Assembly (NCBI GenBank): GCA_035570235.1
Contig: DATMML010000082.1
Span: 1-52,202, forward strand
Direction of reading: 5' to 3'
DNA from: Vicinamibacteria bacterium
Lineage (GTDB): Bacteria; Acidobacteriota; Vicinamibacteria; Fen-336
Length of the DNA stretch: 52,202 nucleotides
A program made the translations under genes and the position numbers. Positions 17,219 to 25,644 of the stretch are shown here, piece by piece. The notes below the pieces were generated by a model. It ran no database searches, had not been told where the DNA came from, and saw nothing but the letters and a program-made list of their open reading frames with translations. The stretch's first letter is position 1, and each line of letters opens with the position of its first letter.

Positions 17219-17938
17219 TCACCTCTTCTTGCTGAAGGGCGAGTCCTTCTTCCTGTATCCGGCAGGGATGTCGAAGGCGGACGCTGGAATGGAGCCCGTC
17301 TTCACCTCGGTGGCCTCCGACAGGGTATCGATCTTGAGCATCATGACCTTGGCATTGATGCCGGTGGACAGGGGGAAGCCCTTGATCCTCTTCATCTCCT
17401 CGAACATCTTCTCGAACCGCGCCCCCATGGGGCCCATGGCCGCGTACGGCGCCTTGGAAGCGTCGTAGTACTGCTGGGGTGCCTTCAGGTCGGGGGCCGC
17501 CCAGATGTCGAACTTCATGTCGTCGCCCATGGAAAGGATGTAGTGGTCGCAGTCGTAGCCGGCGACCTTTTTGGCGCCTTCCACTTTCTGGACCGACACG
17601 TCCGAGACCTTGCCGCCCATGAGCCCTCCCAAGGGGCTGTTGGCGGTCGCCTGGCGGAATTGGTCGAACATTGCCGCCATTTCCGCCGCCGACGTCTCGT
17701 AGTACTCCTTCTTCCGGTTGTCGATCATGGTCATGGCCCCCGTGGAGTAGTTCACGATTGTGTCCATGTCGCCATTCGACGTGCGCGTTTTGTCGCTCGA
17801 GAGGTACTGCGTGGCGGTCGCCGTGTGATCCTTCGCCCTGACCGTCGAGACGATAGTCAGGTCATCGGCGTGGGCCGGCAGCATAGCCAGACACACGAAA
17901 CCGACCGCGCAAGCGAAGGCTTTGGTCACAGCTTTCAT
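17219..17938 (-). CDS. Exported DUF4412-like protein
   Basis: The 239-residue product begins with a clear signal peptide (basic MKAVTKAF, hydrophobic core, cleavage near AHA-DD at about residue 24). The mature part is beta-rich with VQKVEGAKKVAGYDCDHYIL and MKFDIWAAPDL, a pattern found in periplasmic DUF4412-type proteins where a GYxC step sits in the middle. The C-terminal part contains Met-rich helices (MGPMGARFEKMFEEMKR). Function is unknown for the family; a lipid-binding-like beta fold is often assumed. It is a single gene, divergent from the sigma-factor gene that starts 180 bp away, so the two promoters share that gap. Confidence 0.75.
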   Translation of the reverse strand: MKAVTKAFACAVGFVCLAMLPAHADDLTIVSTVRAKDHTATATQYLSSDKTRTSNGDMDTIVNYSTGAMTMIDNRKKEYYETSAAEMAAMFDQFRQATANSPLGGLMGGKVSDVSVQKVEGAKKVAGYDCDHYILSMGDDMKFDIWAAPDLKAPQQYYDASKAPYAAMGPMGARFEKMFEEMKRIKGFPLSTGINAKVMMLKIDTLSEATEVKTGSIPASAFDIPAGYRKKDSPFSKKR

Positions 17939-18117
17939 GGCAAACCCATCCTTTCAGACAGCGGACCCGTCCCTAGGTACATAAGCGCAAACGGAGGACA
18001 AATCGGCTCGAATTGTTCCCGGCGGCCGCGCACCGATCCTGTCGTGGGGCTGCCGGCTGACGCTTGCTTCGCTAGGCGGGAGCGCGGAACTATGCTATTT
18101 TTCAGCAACTTCCGGCC

Positions 18118-18708
18118 GTGCAGGGTGAGACCTTGAGCAGCGTTCCATCGAAGCCCATCAGCGAACTGTTGGTGCGGTGGAAAGGCGGCGACCAGGAGGC
18201 CTTGCAGGCTCTCCTGCCGCTCGTCTACGACGAGCTCAAGCGGATCGCCCACCACTACTTGCGGAACGAACGCCCTGGCCACACTTTACAGAGCACCGCC
18301 CTGGTGCACGAGGCGTATCTGCGGCTCGTGGAGAGCCCGCTTCAGCTGCAGAACCGCGCGCATTTCTTCGCGGTCGCCGCGCGTCTGATGCGCGAGATCC
18401 TGGTCGACCACGCTCGCCGCCGCCGCGCAGCCAAGCGGGACTACCGCTGCAAGATAACGCTGGATCGAGCGGTCGCCCTCCCGCAAAAGCGCGAGGTCGA
18501 CCTCCTTGCCTTGGACGACGCCCTTGACGAGCTCTCCCGTTTGGACCCCCGCCAGGGCCGAATCGTGGAATTGCGCTTTTTTGGCGGGTTGTCAATTGAG
18601 GAAACGTCCGAGATCTTGGGCATCTCGCCCGCGACCGTGAAGAGGGAGTGGGCCACCGCTCGCGCATGGTTGCACCGCGAGATGAGCGGGGGAGCGGCGC
18701 GCCCGTGA
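18118..18708 (+). CDS. ECF-type RNA polymerase sigma factor
   Basis: The product (196 residues) has sigma region 2 (LPLVYDELKRIAHHYLRNER, then HEAYLRLV) and region 4 (RQGRIVELRFFGGLSIEETS followed by the recognition helix SPATVKREWATARAWL). The ALVHEAYLRL and VKREWATAR forms match the ECF group paired with Ser/Thr kinases in Acidobacteriota and Planctomycetota. It should redirect RNA polymerase to a small regulon under control of the kinase next door rather than a classical anti-sigma factor. The start is GTG at 18118 or TTG at 18133, the latter just behind AGGGTGAG. Its TGA overlaps the kinase start, so the pair is translationally coupled. Confidence 0.92.
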   Translation: MQGETLSSVPSKPISELLVRWKGGDQEALQALLPLVYDELKRIAHHYLRNERPGHTLQSTALVHEAYLRLVESPLQLQNRAHFFAVAARLMREILVDHARRRRAAKRDYRCKITLDRAVALPQKREVDLLALDDALDELSRLDPRQGRIVELRFFGGLSIEETSEILGISPATVKREWATARAWLHREMSGGAARP

Positions 18709-21344
18709 CGCCCGAGCGCTGGAGCGAGGTCAAGGAAAGACTGGCGGCCGCTCTTGAGCTGGAGTCAGACCGGCGAGCGGCCTATCTTGCTGAAATCGGG
18801 TCGAGAGACCCGGACCTGCGAGCGGAGCTCGAGTCTCTCCTTGCGTCTCACGAGGAGGCGGGCGGTCACTTCTTGAGCAGGCCTGCCGCGCCGGAAGGGA
18901 TGTTGGAATCGCCTTCGGTTCCCAATCGCCTCCTCGGCCGCCGGCTAGGCCCCTACCAGATCCTGGAGCAGATCGGCGCTGGGGGCATGGGCGAGGTGTA
19001 CCGTGCTTTCCGTGCCGACGAAGAGTACCGGAAGGACGTCGCGATCAAGCTCATACGGGCAGGGCAGGACTCGACCCTCGTGATCAGCCGTTTCAAGAAC
19101 GAGCGGCAGATTCTCGCCAACCTCGATCATCCGAACATCGCCAGGCTGCTCGACGGGGGCACTACCGAAGAGGGCACACCCTACCTAGTCATGGAGCTGA
19201 TCGAGGGCATGCCCATCGACGAATACTGCGATGCCCACAAACTGCCGACAGCGGAGCGTTTGAAGCTCTTCTTGAAAGTATGTTCGGCGGTGCAGTACGC
19301 CCATCAGAGGCTCATCATCCATCGCGACATCAAGCCCGGCAACACCCTCGTGAAGGCGGACGGAGTGCCCAAGTTGCTGGATTTCGGGATCGCCAAGATC
19401 CTGACCACGGACGACGCGGGGGCCATTCAGGCGACCGCGACCGGCGTCCGCCAGCTCACTCCCGAGTATGCGAGCCCGGAGCAGCTGCGGGGCCAGACCA
19501 TCACTACCGCAAGCGATGTCTACTCCCTGGGGCTTGTCTTATACCGAGTGCTTACCGGCCACTCGCCCTATCGCCTGGGGACGCATTCGCTTCGCGAGAT
19601 CGTTCAAGCCGCCTGCGAGATCGAACCCGAGAGGCCCAGCAGCGTGATTGGCCGGGTCGAAGACGTCCAGGACCACGAGGAGGGGCTCACTACCGTGACG
19701 CCCGAATCCGTGGGCCGGGTGCGCGACGGCTCTCCCGAGAAGCTGCGCCGCCGCCTGGCCGGCGACTTGGACACCCTGGTGATGAAGGCGCTCGCGAAGG
19801 ACCCCGGCCAGCGGTACACCTCCGCGGAGCAGCTTGGGGAAGACATTCGTCGCCATCTGACGGGCTTGCCGATCGCGGCCCGCAAACAAACCGTGGCCTA
19901 CCGCCTCCGGAAGTTTGGGCTCCGGCATCGATCGACCGTGGCGGCCGCGCTCCTCGTGTTCTTGACCCTAATTCTGGGGATCGTTCTCACCACGCGCGCC
20001 GCGCGCATCGCTCGCGCGCAGCAGGCCCGTGCTGAACGGAACTTCAACAACGTGCGCAAGCTCGCGAATGCGCTATTGTTCGAGGTCCACGACTCGATCA
20101 AGGACTTGCCAGGCGCGACGGTGGCGAGAGGTCTGATTCTAGAACGCGCGCAGGAGTACCTGGATGACCTTGCCCGCGAGTCCAGGACTGATTCCGCGCT
20201 GCTTCGGGAACTGGCAACGGCATACGAAAGGCTCGCGCATCTGCAGGGAGACCCGAGGGAGGCCAACCTCGGCAACACGACGAAAGCGCTCCAGAACTAC
20301 CGCCAGGCCATTGAGCTGCGGCAAGCAGTTCTTGCTCTCGGCCCTCAAAATGTGGACTGCCGTCGTGAATTGGCGGACGGGTACATGGGTCTCGCCAAAC
20401 TCTTGGGCTTGACCGGCGATAAGAAGGGTCAGGGCGAATACCTGCGACAGGCGCTACTAATTCTGGATCCGCTGAGCGTCTCGAGCCCGAGCGATCAGCG
20501 GGTGCAATCCGCGCTGGCGACGGCTTATGTAGGGAACGCTGACATTCTCACGGGGGCCGACAACGAGCGTGCGCGGGAGCTCTATGAGAAAGGACTACTG
20601 ATCTACACGCGGGTCGTCAAGGCTGATCCCACCAATGACGAGTATCAGAGACTTGGTTCGTCTGCGCACAAACACTTTGGGGCCCTCCTGGCGGTATTGA
20701 AGCAATTCGATGAAGCGCTGGAGCACTATCGGCAGGCTCTGACTATTGATGAAGCGCAGCTGGCCGCCCATCCCGACAACCTCCAGGCGCGCTACTCCAT
20801 CACCTACACCTACAGCGACACCGGCTTTATCTTGGGCAAACGCGGAGACATAGAGGCTGCCCTTTCCTACTATCACAAGGCCCTCGATGTCCGGAGCGCC
20901 ATTGTTGCCGCTGATCCCCGAGACACCAGAGCGAGTGCCGGCCTTGCCAACTCCTACTCGTACATCGGTAGCCTTCTGCAAGAGAAACGCGAGTATGCTG
21001 GTGCCCTTGAATCCTTCAAAAAAGGGCTGAGCATCCGGCAAGCTTTGGCGCTAGGGGATCCCGCCAACGAGCAGATTCGTTTTCAGGTCGCAGATGCGCA
21101 ATCGAACATCGGGGAGCTATACGTAGAGCTGGCAGGCAGGAGCCCGGTCGGCTCGGCGGAGCGCACCTTGCGTTGTCGCGAGTCCCGACCATGGCTCCAA
21201 GACTCTCTGCCTGTTTTTCGGCGGTTGGAGGCAGAAGGGAAGCTGAAATTCGCGGAGCTCGAAAACCGGGTGAGCATAGAGAAAGCATTAGCGAACTGTG
21301 ACAGCGTTCTAGCTAGCCGCCAACGCCCAAACCCCAATCCATAA
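18705..21344 (+). CDS. Membrane-anchored Ser/Thr protein kinase with C-terminal TPR repeats
   Basis: I place the start at the GTG overlapping the sigma-factor stop (GTGA), giving VTPERWSEVKERL, the usual N-terminus of this kinase type; the frame opens further upstream but inside the sigma gene. The 879-residue protein has a kinase domain with GAGGMGEVYRAF, catalytic Lys in VAIKLI, HRDIKPGNTLV, DFGIAK and TPEYASPEQ (about residues 85-400), then one transmembrane helix (AALLVFLTLILGIVLTT, about 410-430), and an extracytoplasmic helical region with TPR-like repeats to the end. All kinase catalytic residues are present. It probably senses an envelope signal via the TPRs and phosphorylates the adjacent sigma factor or associated regulators. 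Confidence 0.95.
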   Translation: MTPERWSEVKERLAAALELESDRRAAYLAEIGSRDPDLRAELESLLASHEEAGGHFLSRPAAPEGMLESPSVPNRLLGRRLGPYQILEQIGAGGMGEVYRAFRADEEYRKDVAIKLIRAGQDSTLVISRFKNERQILANLDHPNIARLLDGGTTEEGTPYLVMELIEGMPIDEYCDAHKLPTAERLKLFLKVCSAVQYAHQRLIIHRDIKPGNTLVKADGVPKLLDFGIAKILTTDDAGAIQATATGVRQLTPEYASPEQLRGQTITTASDVYSLGLVLYRVLTGHSPYRLGTHSLREIVQAACEIEPERPSSVIGRVEDVQDHEEGLTTVTPESVGRVRDGSPEKLRRRLAGDLDTLVMKALAKDPGQRYTSAEQLGEDIRRHLTGLPIAARKQTVAYRLRKFGLRHRSTVAAALLVFLTLILGIVLTTRAARIARAQQARAERNFNNVRKLANALLFEVHDSIKDLPGATVARGLILERAQEYLDDLARESRTDSALLRELATAYERLAHLQGDPREANLGNTTKALQNYRQAIELRQAVLALGPQNVDCRRELADGYMGLAKLLGLTGDKKGQGEYLRQALLILDPLSVSSPSDQRVQSALATAYVGNADILTGADNERARELYEKGLLIYTRVVKADPTNDEYQRLGSSAHKHFGALLAVLKQFDEALEHYRQALTIDEAQLAAHPDNLQARYSITYTYSDTGFILGKRGDIEAALSYYHKALDVRSAIVAADPRDTRASAGLANSYSYIGSLLQEKREYAGALESFKKGLSIRQALALGDPANEQIRFQVADAQSNIGELYVELAGRSPVGSAERTLRCRESRPWLQDSLPVFRRLEAEGKLKFAELENRVSIEKALANCDSVLASRQRPNPNP

Positions 21345-21384
21345 TACAAGCCGGCCGGTGCGCCACACCGTCGGAGGGAGATCC

Positions 21385-22314
21385 GTGACCGTCGTCGACT
21401 GGCTGCTTGACTCGGACCCGTCGGTCCGCTGGCAAGTGATGCGGGATCTGATCGATGCGCCCGCGGAGGAGGTCGCGGCCGAGCGCGCCCGGGTCGCCAC
21501 CGAGGGCGCGGGCGCGCGGCTGCTCGCCCTCCAGGCGGCCGACGGCCGGTGGGGTGGCGCGGCCTGGAACCGCGGGTGGGACTCCACGATGCACGTCCTG
21601 TCGCTGCTGCGGGAAATGGGTCTCGACCCCGCGAGCACAGAGGCACGGCGCGCGGTGGGCCTCGTCCGCGACCGCGTGACGTGGCAGGGATGCGGCCCGC
21701 GGGAATGCGACCGCAATCCCTTCTTCACGGGCGAGATCGAGCCGTGCATCAACGGCCAGGTGGCGTCGAGCGCCGCCTACTTCGGCCAGGACGTCTACGG
21801 CATAGTCGACCGGCTGCTCGGCGAGCAGCTGCCCGACGGCGGCTGGAACTGCGAGGTCGCCAACGGCTCGACGCGGTCGTCGTTCAACACCACGATCTGT
21901 GTACTCGAGGCCCTGCTCGAGCACGAACGGACGGTCGGGAGCAATCCGGAGGTGACCGAGGCCCGGCTCCGCGGGGAGGAATACCTCCTCGATCGCCGCC
22001 TCTTCCGCCGGCGGTCGACCGGCGAGGTCGTCGACGACGCCTGGACCCGATTCGCCTTCCCGACGTGGTGGCACTACGACGTGCTGCGGGGGCTGGAGTA
22101 CATGCGCCGCGCCGGCGTCCCGCCCGACGAGCGCGTGAACGAGGCGATCGACCTAGTCGCGTCGAAGCGTGACGGCGACGGCCGGTGGCCGCTCGAGACC
22201 CGGCACCCCGGGCGGGTGCCGGTCGAGACGGGTGAAGGCGAGGGCCGATTGAGCCACTGGATCACCCTTCGCGCCCTGCGAGTCCTTCGCTGGCACGAAC
22301 AGGCCGGCTCGTAA
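21385..22314 (+). CDS. Alpha-alpha toroid (squalene-hopene cyclase/prenyltransferase-like) protein
   Basis: The GTG at 21385 follows GGAGGGAG (21373-21380); a GTG at 21358 is less likely. The 309-residue product contains repeated Gln/Gly/Trp-type motifs: LLALQAADGRWGG, LLGEQLPDGGWNCE and KRDGDGRWPLE, typical of the alpha-alpha toroid fold of terpenoid cyclases and prenyltransferases. The usual cyclase Asp-rich motif (DxDD) is not seen, and the protein is about half the length of squalene-hopene cyclase, so it is probably a stand-alone toroid domain of unknown activity. Paired Cys residues occur in WQGCGPRECDR and PCINGQ. The sequence is even more GC-rich than its neighbours, which may indicate transfer, but I did not measure it. 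Confidence 0.75.
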   Translation: MTVVDWLLDSDPSVRWQVMRDLIDAPAEEVAAERARVATEGAGARLLALQAADGRWGGAAWNRGWDSTMHVLSLLREMGLDPASTEARRAVGLVRDRVTWQGCGPRECDRNPFFTGEIEPCINGQVASSAAYFGQDVYGIVDRLLGEQLPDGGWNCEVANGSTRSSFNTTICVLEALLEHERTVGSNPEVTEARLRGEEYLLDRRLFRRRSTGEVVDDAWTRFAFPTWWHYDVLRGLEYMRRAGVPPDERVNEAIDLVASKRDGDGRWPLETRHPGRVPVETGEGEGRLSHWITLRALRVLRWHEQAGS

Positions 22315-22389
22315 GAAGGCTGCGACCGAGCCGGCCGACGCGGCGCTGCATCCCTCCCTGGCCATTCGAGCGGCCCTGGTGCGGAAGGA

Positions 22390-22420
22390 CTACAGGCCGA
22401 CCGCAGAGGTCGGCCTGTAG
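22390..22420. terminator. Perfect 13-bp inverted repeat after the toroid gene
   Basis: CTACAGGCCGACC (22390-22402) pairs perfectly with GGTCGGCCTGTAG (22408-22420) across a 5-nt loop. It lies 75 bp after the stop and has no T-run. It may be a terminator that insulates the next cassette, or a binding site. Confidence 0.55.
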
Positions 22421-22508
22421 CTGGGTACGACACCCCCTTGGCGCCCGATGAGTTGCCGTGGCCAAGTACTTAAGAGGCAAAGCCTTAGCTTCCTTAGACT
22501 CTTTTCAT

Positions 22509-22541
22509 TTGACATAATTAATAAGTTATATAATATTATAG
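22509..22541 (+). promoter_or_regulatory. AT-rich promoter and palindrome before the ArsR-type gene
   Basis: TTGACA at 22509-22514 is followed by TATAAT at 22529-22534 (14-bp gap) and by TATTAT at 22534-22539 (19-bp gap), so either could be the -10. TATAATATTATA (22529-22540) is a perfect 12-bp palindrome, a plausible operator for the ArsR-family product. The ATG lies only 9 bases after TATAAT, so transcription from it would give a nearly leaderless mRNA. The island is strikingly AT-rich for this genome. Confidence 0.6.
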
Positions 22542-22543
22542 TT

Positions 22544-22897
22544 ATGAAAGGAAGCACAGTGCCCAGCCTTGACGCTGCTTTCTCCGCGCTGTCTGACCCA
22601 ACGCGTAGGGCGATCCTAGCCCGTCTCGCGCTGGGTGAAACAACGGTGATGAAACTGGCGGAGCCCTTCGAGATCACACAGCCCGCAATCTCACGGCACC
22701 TGAGAGTGCTCGAAGGCGCGGGCCTGATTGTCCGTCGAGTCGAGGGCACGAAGCGCCCTTGTCGGCTGGCAAAGGCCGGTATGGAAGCCATCGATCAGTG
22801 GCTTGCGATGCTGCGGAAAGCATTGGCGCGAAATTACGACAGGCTGGACCAGATTCTGGCGGACATGAAGTCTGAAGGCGGAAAGGACCTGAAATGA
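22544..22897 (+). CDS. ArsR-family winged-helix transcriptional regulator
   Basis: The ATG at 22544 gives a 117-residue protein; the open frame runs further upstream through the AT-rich promoter, which is not coding. The winged helix is clear: LSDPTRRAILARLALGETTV, then the recognition helix in FEITQPAISRHLRVLEGAGL and the wing VRRVEGTKRP. There are no metal-binding Cys pairs, so it is not a metal sensor; ArsR proteins paired with AHSA1/VOC genes form a recognised group with unknown effectors. It overlaps the next gene by ATGA. It probably represses its own cassette at the palindrome just upstream. Confidence 0.93.
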   Translation: MKGSTVPSLDAAFSALSDPTRRAILARLALGETTVMKLAEPFEITQPAISRHLRVLEGAGLIVRRVEGTKRPCRLAKAGMEAIDQWLAMLRKALARNYDRLDQILADMKSEGGKDLK

Positions 22898-23358
22898 GCA
22901 AGATGACCCTGAAGACCGAAGGGGATAGACATGTTGTCGTGACCAGGCGCTTCGCGGCGCCTCCGGAGGCGGTCTACCGCGCGCACACGGAGACGAGGCT
23001 GATCCAGAAATGGTTGCTCGGCCCCGAAGGATGGACGATGCCCGTCTGCATCAACGAGGCGCGGCCAGGCGGGAAGATCCGCTACGAGTGGAGGAACGGC
23101 ACCGGTGGCGGATTTTATCTGACTGGCGAATATCTGGAACTGGAGCCTTACAAAAGGATCGTTCATGTGGAGCGGATGCACTTGCCCAACGTGACGCCGG
23201 ACAACCGCGTGGAAACGAGGTTCGATCCCGATGGCACAGGAACGTTGATGACAATGCGCATGACCCTGCCCGATGGCGAAACGCGAGCTGCCATGCTCGC
23301 AACCGGCATGGAGCACGGCATGGAAGCGAGCTACGTCCGGCTAGAAGGCGTGATCTAG
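22894..23358 (+). CDS. SRPBCC/AHSA1-family ligand-binding protein
   Basis: The 154-residue product has the START-like AHSA1 pattern: VVVTRRFAAPPEAVYRAHTE at the N-terminus, WLLGPEGWTMPV, the KIRYEWRNGTGGGF strand, GEYLELEPYKRIVHVER and a final long helix ending MEASYVRLEGVI. These proteins form a deep hydrophobic cavity and bind or transform small lipophilic ligands; no catalytic residues are defined. Four-base overlap with the ArsR gene shows co-translation. In comparable cassettes the AHSA1 protein is thought to act with the VOC protein downstream, but the ligand is unknown. Confidence 0.9.
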   Translation: MSKMTLKTEGDRHVVVTRRFAAPPEAVYRAHTETRLIQKWLLGPEGWTMPVCINEARPGGKIRYEWRNGTGGGFYLTGEYLELEPYKRIVHVERMHLPNVTPDNRVETRFDPDGTGTLMTMRMTLPDGETRAAMLATGMEHGMEASYVRLEGVI

Positions 23359-23574
23359 GCCGGCCAATGCTCGACGGCTTCGCGCCAGGGTGGGGCGTCT
23401 CGCCGGCAGCCCACTCCATCCGACAAGGCCCGGTGTGAAGATGGTCGTGACCTTCGACGGGATAGACGGCGAGGTTAGGCGCAGCGGGCCACGATGGGTC
23501 GGGAAAACGGGCTCGCCACACTCATCGAGTGCGATCGGGCACGATCACAACAAACGAAACAGGGAGAAATCGCG

Positions 23575-24036
23575 ATGAGCAGAGTGACGCCGTTTTTGAT
23601 GTTCAACAACCAACTCGAAGCTGCCATCGAGTTCTATACCGCCACGTTCCCGGACTCGGAGATCAAGAGCGTCGCCCGGGCCGGCAAGGACGGCCCTGTG
23701 ACCTCGGCTGAATTCGTAGTCGGGGGACAGCGTTTCATGGGCTACAACGGTGGTCCACACTTCGGCTTCTCCGAAGGCATCTCGCTCTTCGTCGCTTGCC
23801 AGGATCAGAGGGAGGTTGACGATTACTGGGAGAAACTCGTCACGGCCGGCGCCACTCCGAACCAGTGCGGCTGGATCACCGACCAATTCGGCCTTTCATG
23901 GCAGATCATTCCGAAGCGGTTCATGGAACTCATGGGCGACAAGAACCCCAAGAAGGTGCAAGCTGTGATGGGCGCGATGATGAAGATGGTTAAGCTGGAC
24001 GTGGCGGCTCTGGAGAGAGCGTACTCAGAGGCGTGA
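23575..24036 (+). CDS. VOC-superfamily protein (PhnB / 3-demethylubiquinone methyltransferase-like)
   Basis: AGGGAGA lies 6-10 bases before the chosen ATG; an earlier in-frame GTG-type start at 23494 has no such site. The 153-residue protein shows the PhnB-like form of the vicinal oxygen chelate fold: RVTPFLMFNNQLEAAIEFYT, then FMGYNGGPHFGFSEGISLFV, DQREVDDYWEKL and GWITDQFGLSWQIIPKRFME. Members bind a metal through His/Glu residues and act on varied substrates; the old methyltransferase name is historical. It follows the ArsR-AHSA1 pair by 216 bp in the same direction and is probably the third member of that cassette. Confidence 0.9.
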   Translation: MSRVTPFLMFNNQLEAAIEFYTATFPDSEIKSVARAGKDGPVTSAEFVVGGQRFMGYNGGPHFGFSEGISLFVACQDQREVDDYWEKLVTAGATPNQCGWITDQFGLSWQIIPKRFMELMGDKNPKKVQAVMGAMMKMVKLDVAALERAYSEA

Positions 24037-24063
24037 TCCGAGCAGCGAAACGTACCCAGCTTC

Positions 24064-24252
24064 GTGGCTTTGCCCCTTAGCGTGCTCAACTATAGGCAGC
24101 AGCAGATCTTCTCCGCTCGCGGCTTGCCGCCTTCGGTGAAGTCGGAGAAGGACGCGATCGCGCTCGTTCAGGGCAGTGCAGGAGCCATAACCTACATTGA
24201 GGGGGAGACGCTCCTGCCCATGGGAACGAAGTTGCTCCCCATCGCAAAATAG
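24064..24252 (+). pseudogene. C-terminal remnant of a phosphate-type ABC substrate-binding protein
   Basis: The 62-residue frame contains RQQQIFSARGLPPSVKSEKD and VQGSAGAITYIE. The order of an arginine-rich helix, LPP, SEKD and GAITYI is like the C-terminus of small PstS-type phosphate-binding proteins (typically LPP...SE...V...PGAIGYV). Everything upstream of that, including signal peptide and binding-site residues, is missing. No ribosome-binding site precedes it. I read it as a gene fragment left after a rearrangement, not a working gene. Confidence 0.5.
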
Positions 24253-24318
24253 CTCACGCCAGCCCTGGCCACCTAACCCTTCCTAGGATCCGGACACCGC
24301 GAGAACGTGGTGGAGTGA

Positions 24319-24642
24319 CTATGGCTTCTCGATGAGAACGGTCAAGCTGTTGTCACCGATGGCGAACGCCTGTCGAACGACGCCCCGGACGCTCACGCGG
24401 GCCCCGCGGCGGGGCACAGCTCCGGAAGTCACCACGGGAATCTTTCCACTGTCGTCGCGGATCAGGTAATACTTTAGGACAAGCACGTTGACGGACTCCT
24501 CAACCTCACCCGAGATGAGTACAGTCGTCCCTTCGTACTTCGCGGGAGTGTCCAGGATGCTCCGGATCGGTGTAGGGAAGAAGGGGCCGCAGGAGACGGC
24601 GAGGAGAAGACCAGGGGCGAGTACGCCGATGTGTCGCCGCAT
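24319..24642 (-). CDS. Small lipoprotein with OB-fold-like domain
   Basis: The ATG at 24642 places a lipoprotein signal at the N-terminus: MRRHIGVLAPGLLLAVSC, with the lipobox Cys at residue 18. The frame opens further upstream, but that part lacks protein character. The mature part (about 90 residues) reads as alternating beta strands: YEGTTVLISGEVEES, YYLIRDDSGKIPVV, GARVSVRGVVRQAF, SLTVLIEK. This resembles the OB-fold of small periplasmic nucleic-acid or oligosaccharide-binding-fold lipoproteins. Function unknown. It is a single gene, probably anchored in the inner or outer membrane facing the periplasm. Confidence 0.75.
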   Translation of the reverse strand: MRRHIGVLAPGLLLAVSCGPFFPTPIRSILDTPAKYEGTTVLISGEVEESVNVLVLKYYLIRDDSGKIPVVTSGAVPRRGARVSVRGVVRQAFAIGDNSLTVLIEKP

Positions 24643-24821
24643 CGGAGACCGATGGTACCACGACCAGGGTGCGGCGCATCGCCCGTGAATAACGGGGCTC
24701 ACCCGAGGGAACTCGCTCAATGGCCGAGCTCTCTCATGGGCCCAGCGTACTCGAATGCTCGCCCGCTGGCAGATGTCCAAAAAACCGGCCCGGCACGTCC
24801 CCCCAGCGCGGGGGCCTTTAT

Positions 24822-25217
24822 CTACCGGCCGAAAAGGGAGACGATCGCGCGGCGGCCCCCTGCGCGCAATGAGCGGTACACGAACTCGACCCGGCGCACG
24901 ACGCGTCGGTCACCCGGGAGTTCGAAGGAGCGTCCTTCACCCTCGTCGAAAACGAACCGTGTGCCGGGGCGGTACGTGTCGCCATCGCCGAGGACCACCT
25001 TGATCTCGTACATCTCGATGGCACCGCCGCGGACCACGAACCGCAGCTCGCGAAACGTGCCTTGGACCCGGCCTACCTGAACGACGTCATGATCGACCTG
25101 GAAGTCGACCTCGCGTCGCCCCAGCAACTCCCAATCGCGCCCCGCCCTCGGTCCGCTGGCGCAGGCCGTGAGCAAGCCCGTCAATAGCAAGCAGACCGCA
25201 CGCCTTGCCGTGTTCAT
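24822..25217 (-). CDS. Putative lipoprotein of unknown function
   Basis: GGAGGT at 25221-25226 and the ATG at 25217 set the start, although the frame is open to 25664. The 131-residue product opens with MNTARRAVCLLLTGLLTACA, a lipobox with Cys at residue 19. The mature part is beta-rich and strongly basic and acidic by turns, including GRREVDFQVDHDVVQVGRV, YEIKVVLGDGDTYRPG and RRVVRRVEFVYRS, the sort of pattern found in DUF2541-like periplasmic proteins. Exact family uncertain. It is separated by 180 bp from the OB-like lipoprotein gene downstream on the same strand, so co-transcription is possible but not shown. Confidence 0.75.
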   Translation of the reverse strand: MNTARRAVCLLLTGLLTACASGPRAGRDWELLGRREVDFQVDHDVVQVGRVQGTFRELRFVVRGGAIEMYEIKVVLGDGDTYRPGTRFVFDEGEGRSFELPGDRRVVRRVEFVYRSLRAGGRRAIVSLFGR

Positions 25218-25644
25218 GAGACCTCCATGTCGTGGAAGCCGGCTCCGGGCTCCATGATACGTCGAGCCAGCGGTTTTGCGCTCGGGGCAACGACGCTTCC
25301 CGCCGGCCTGCCAAGGCGGGAGGAGGGGGCAGCCGAAACCAGGCTCAGGGGCCCCTCGGGAGACCCTCCCTGGGGTAGCAGCCCTCCTTGGCCCGATCCT
25401 CAACTGGCTATCTCGCTCAAGGCCCGGAAAGGCATTTGTTTCTGTGGGTTGTGGGGTGGCTACCGTTTGTCCCGCCGTGACCGGGCGCACATCGCTTCCG
25501 GAGGAATAGGCTAGCATCGCATGTCCGCCGCTCTGCGGAGGAAGCCCTCCGGGCAGGACAGCCGCCGCCAGGATCTCCGAGCACGACACGTCATTGAAGC
25601 GTCGGCTGCCTGTTGAAGGAGGCTCAACACAAGGAGGCTGCACC
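25218..25644. other. Intergenic stretch between divergent envelope genes
   Basis: About 430 bp separate the lipoprotein gene from the outer-membrane gene. ORFs crossing it have no ribosome-binding site and no protein-like features. It should contain two divergent promoters that I cannot place. Confidence 0.35.
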
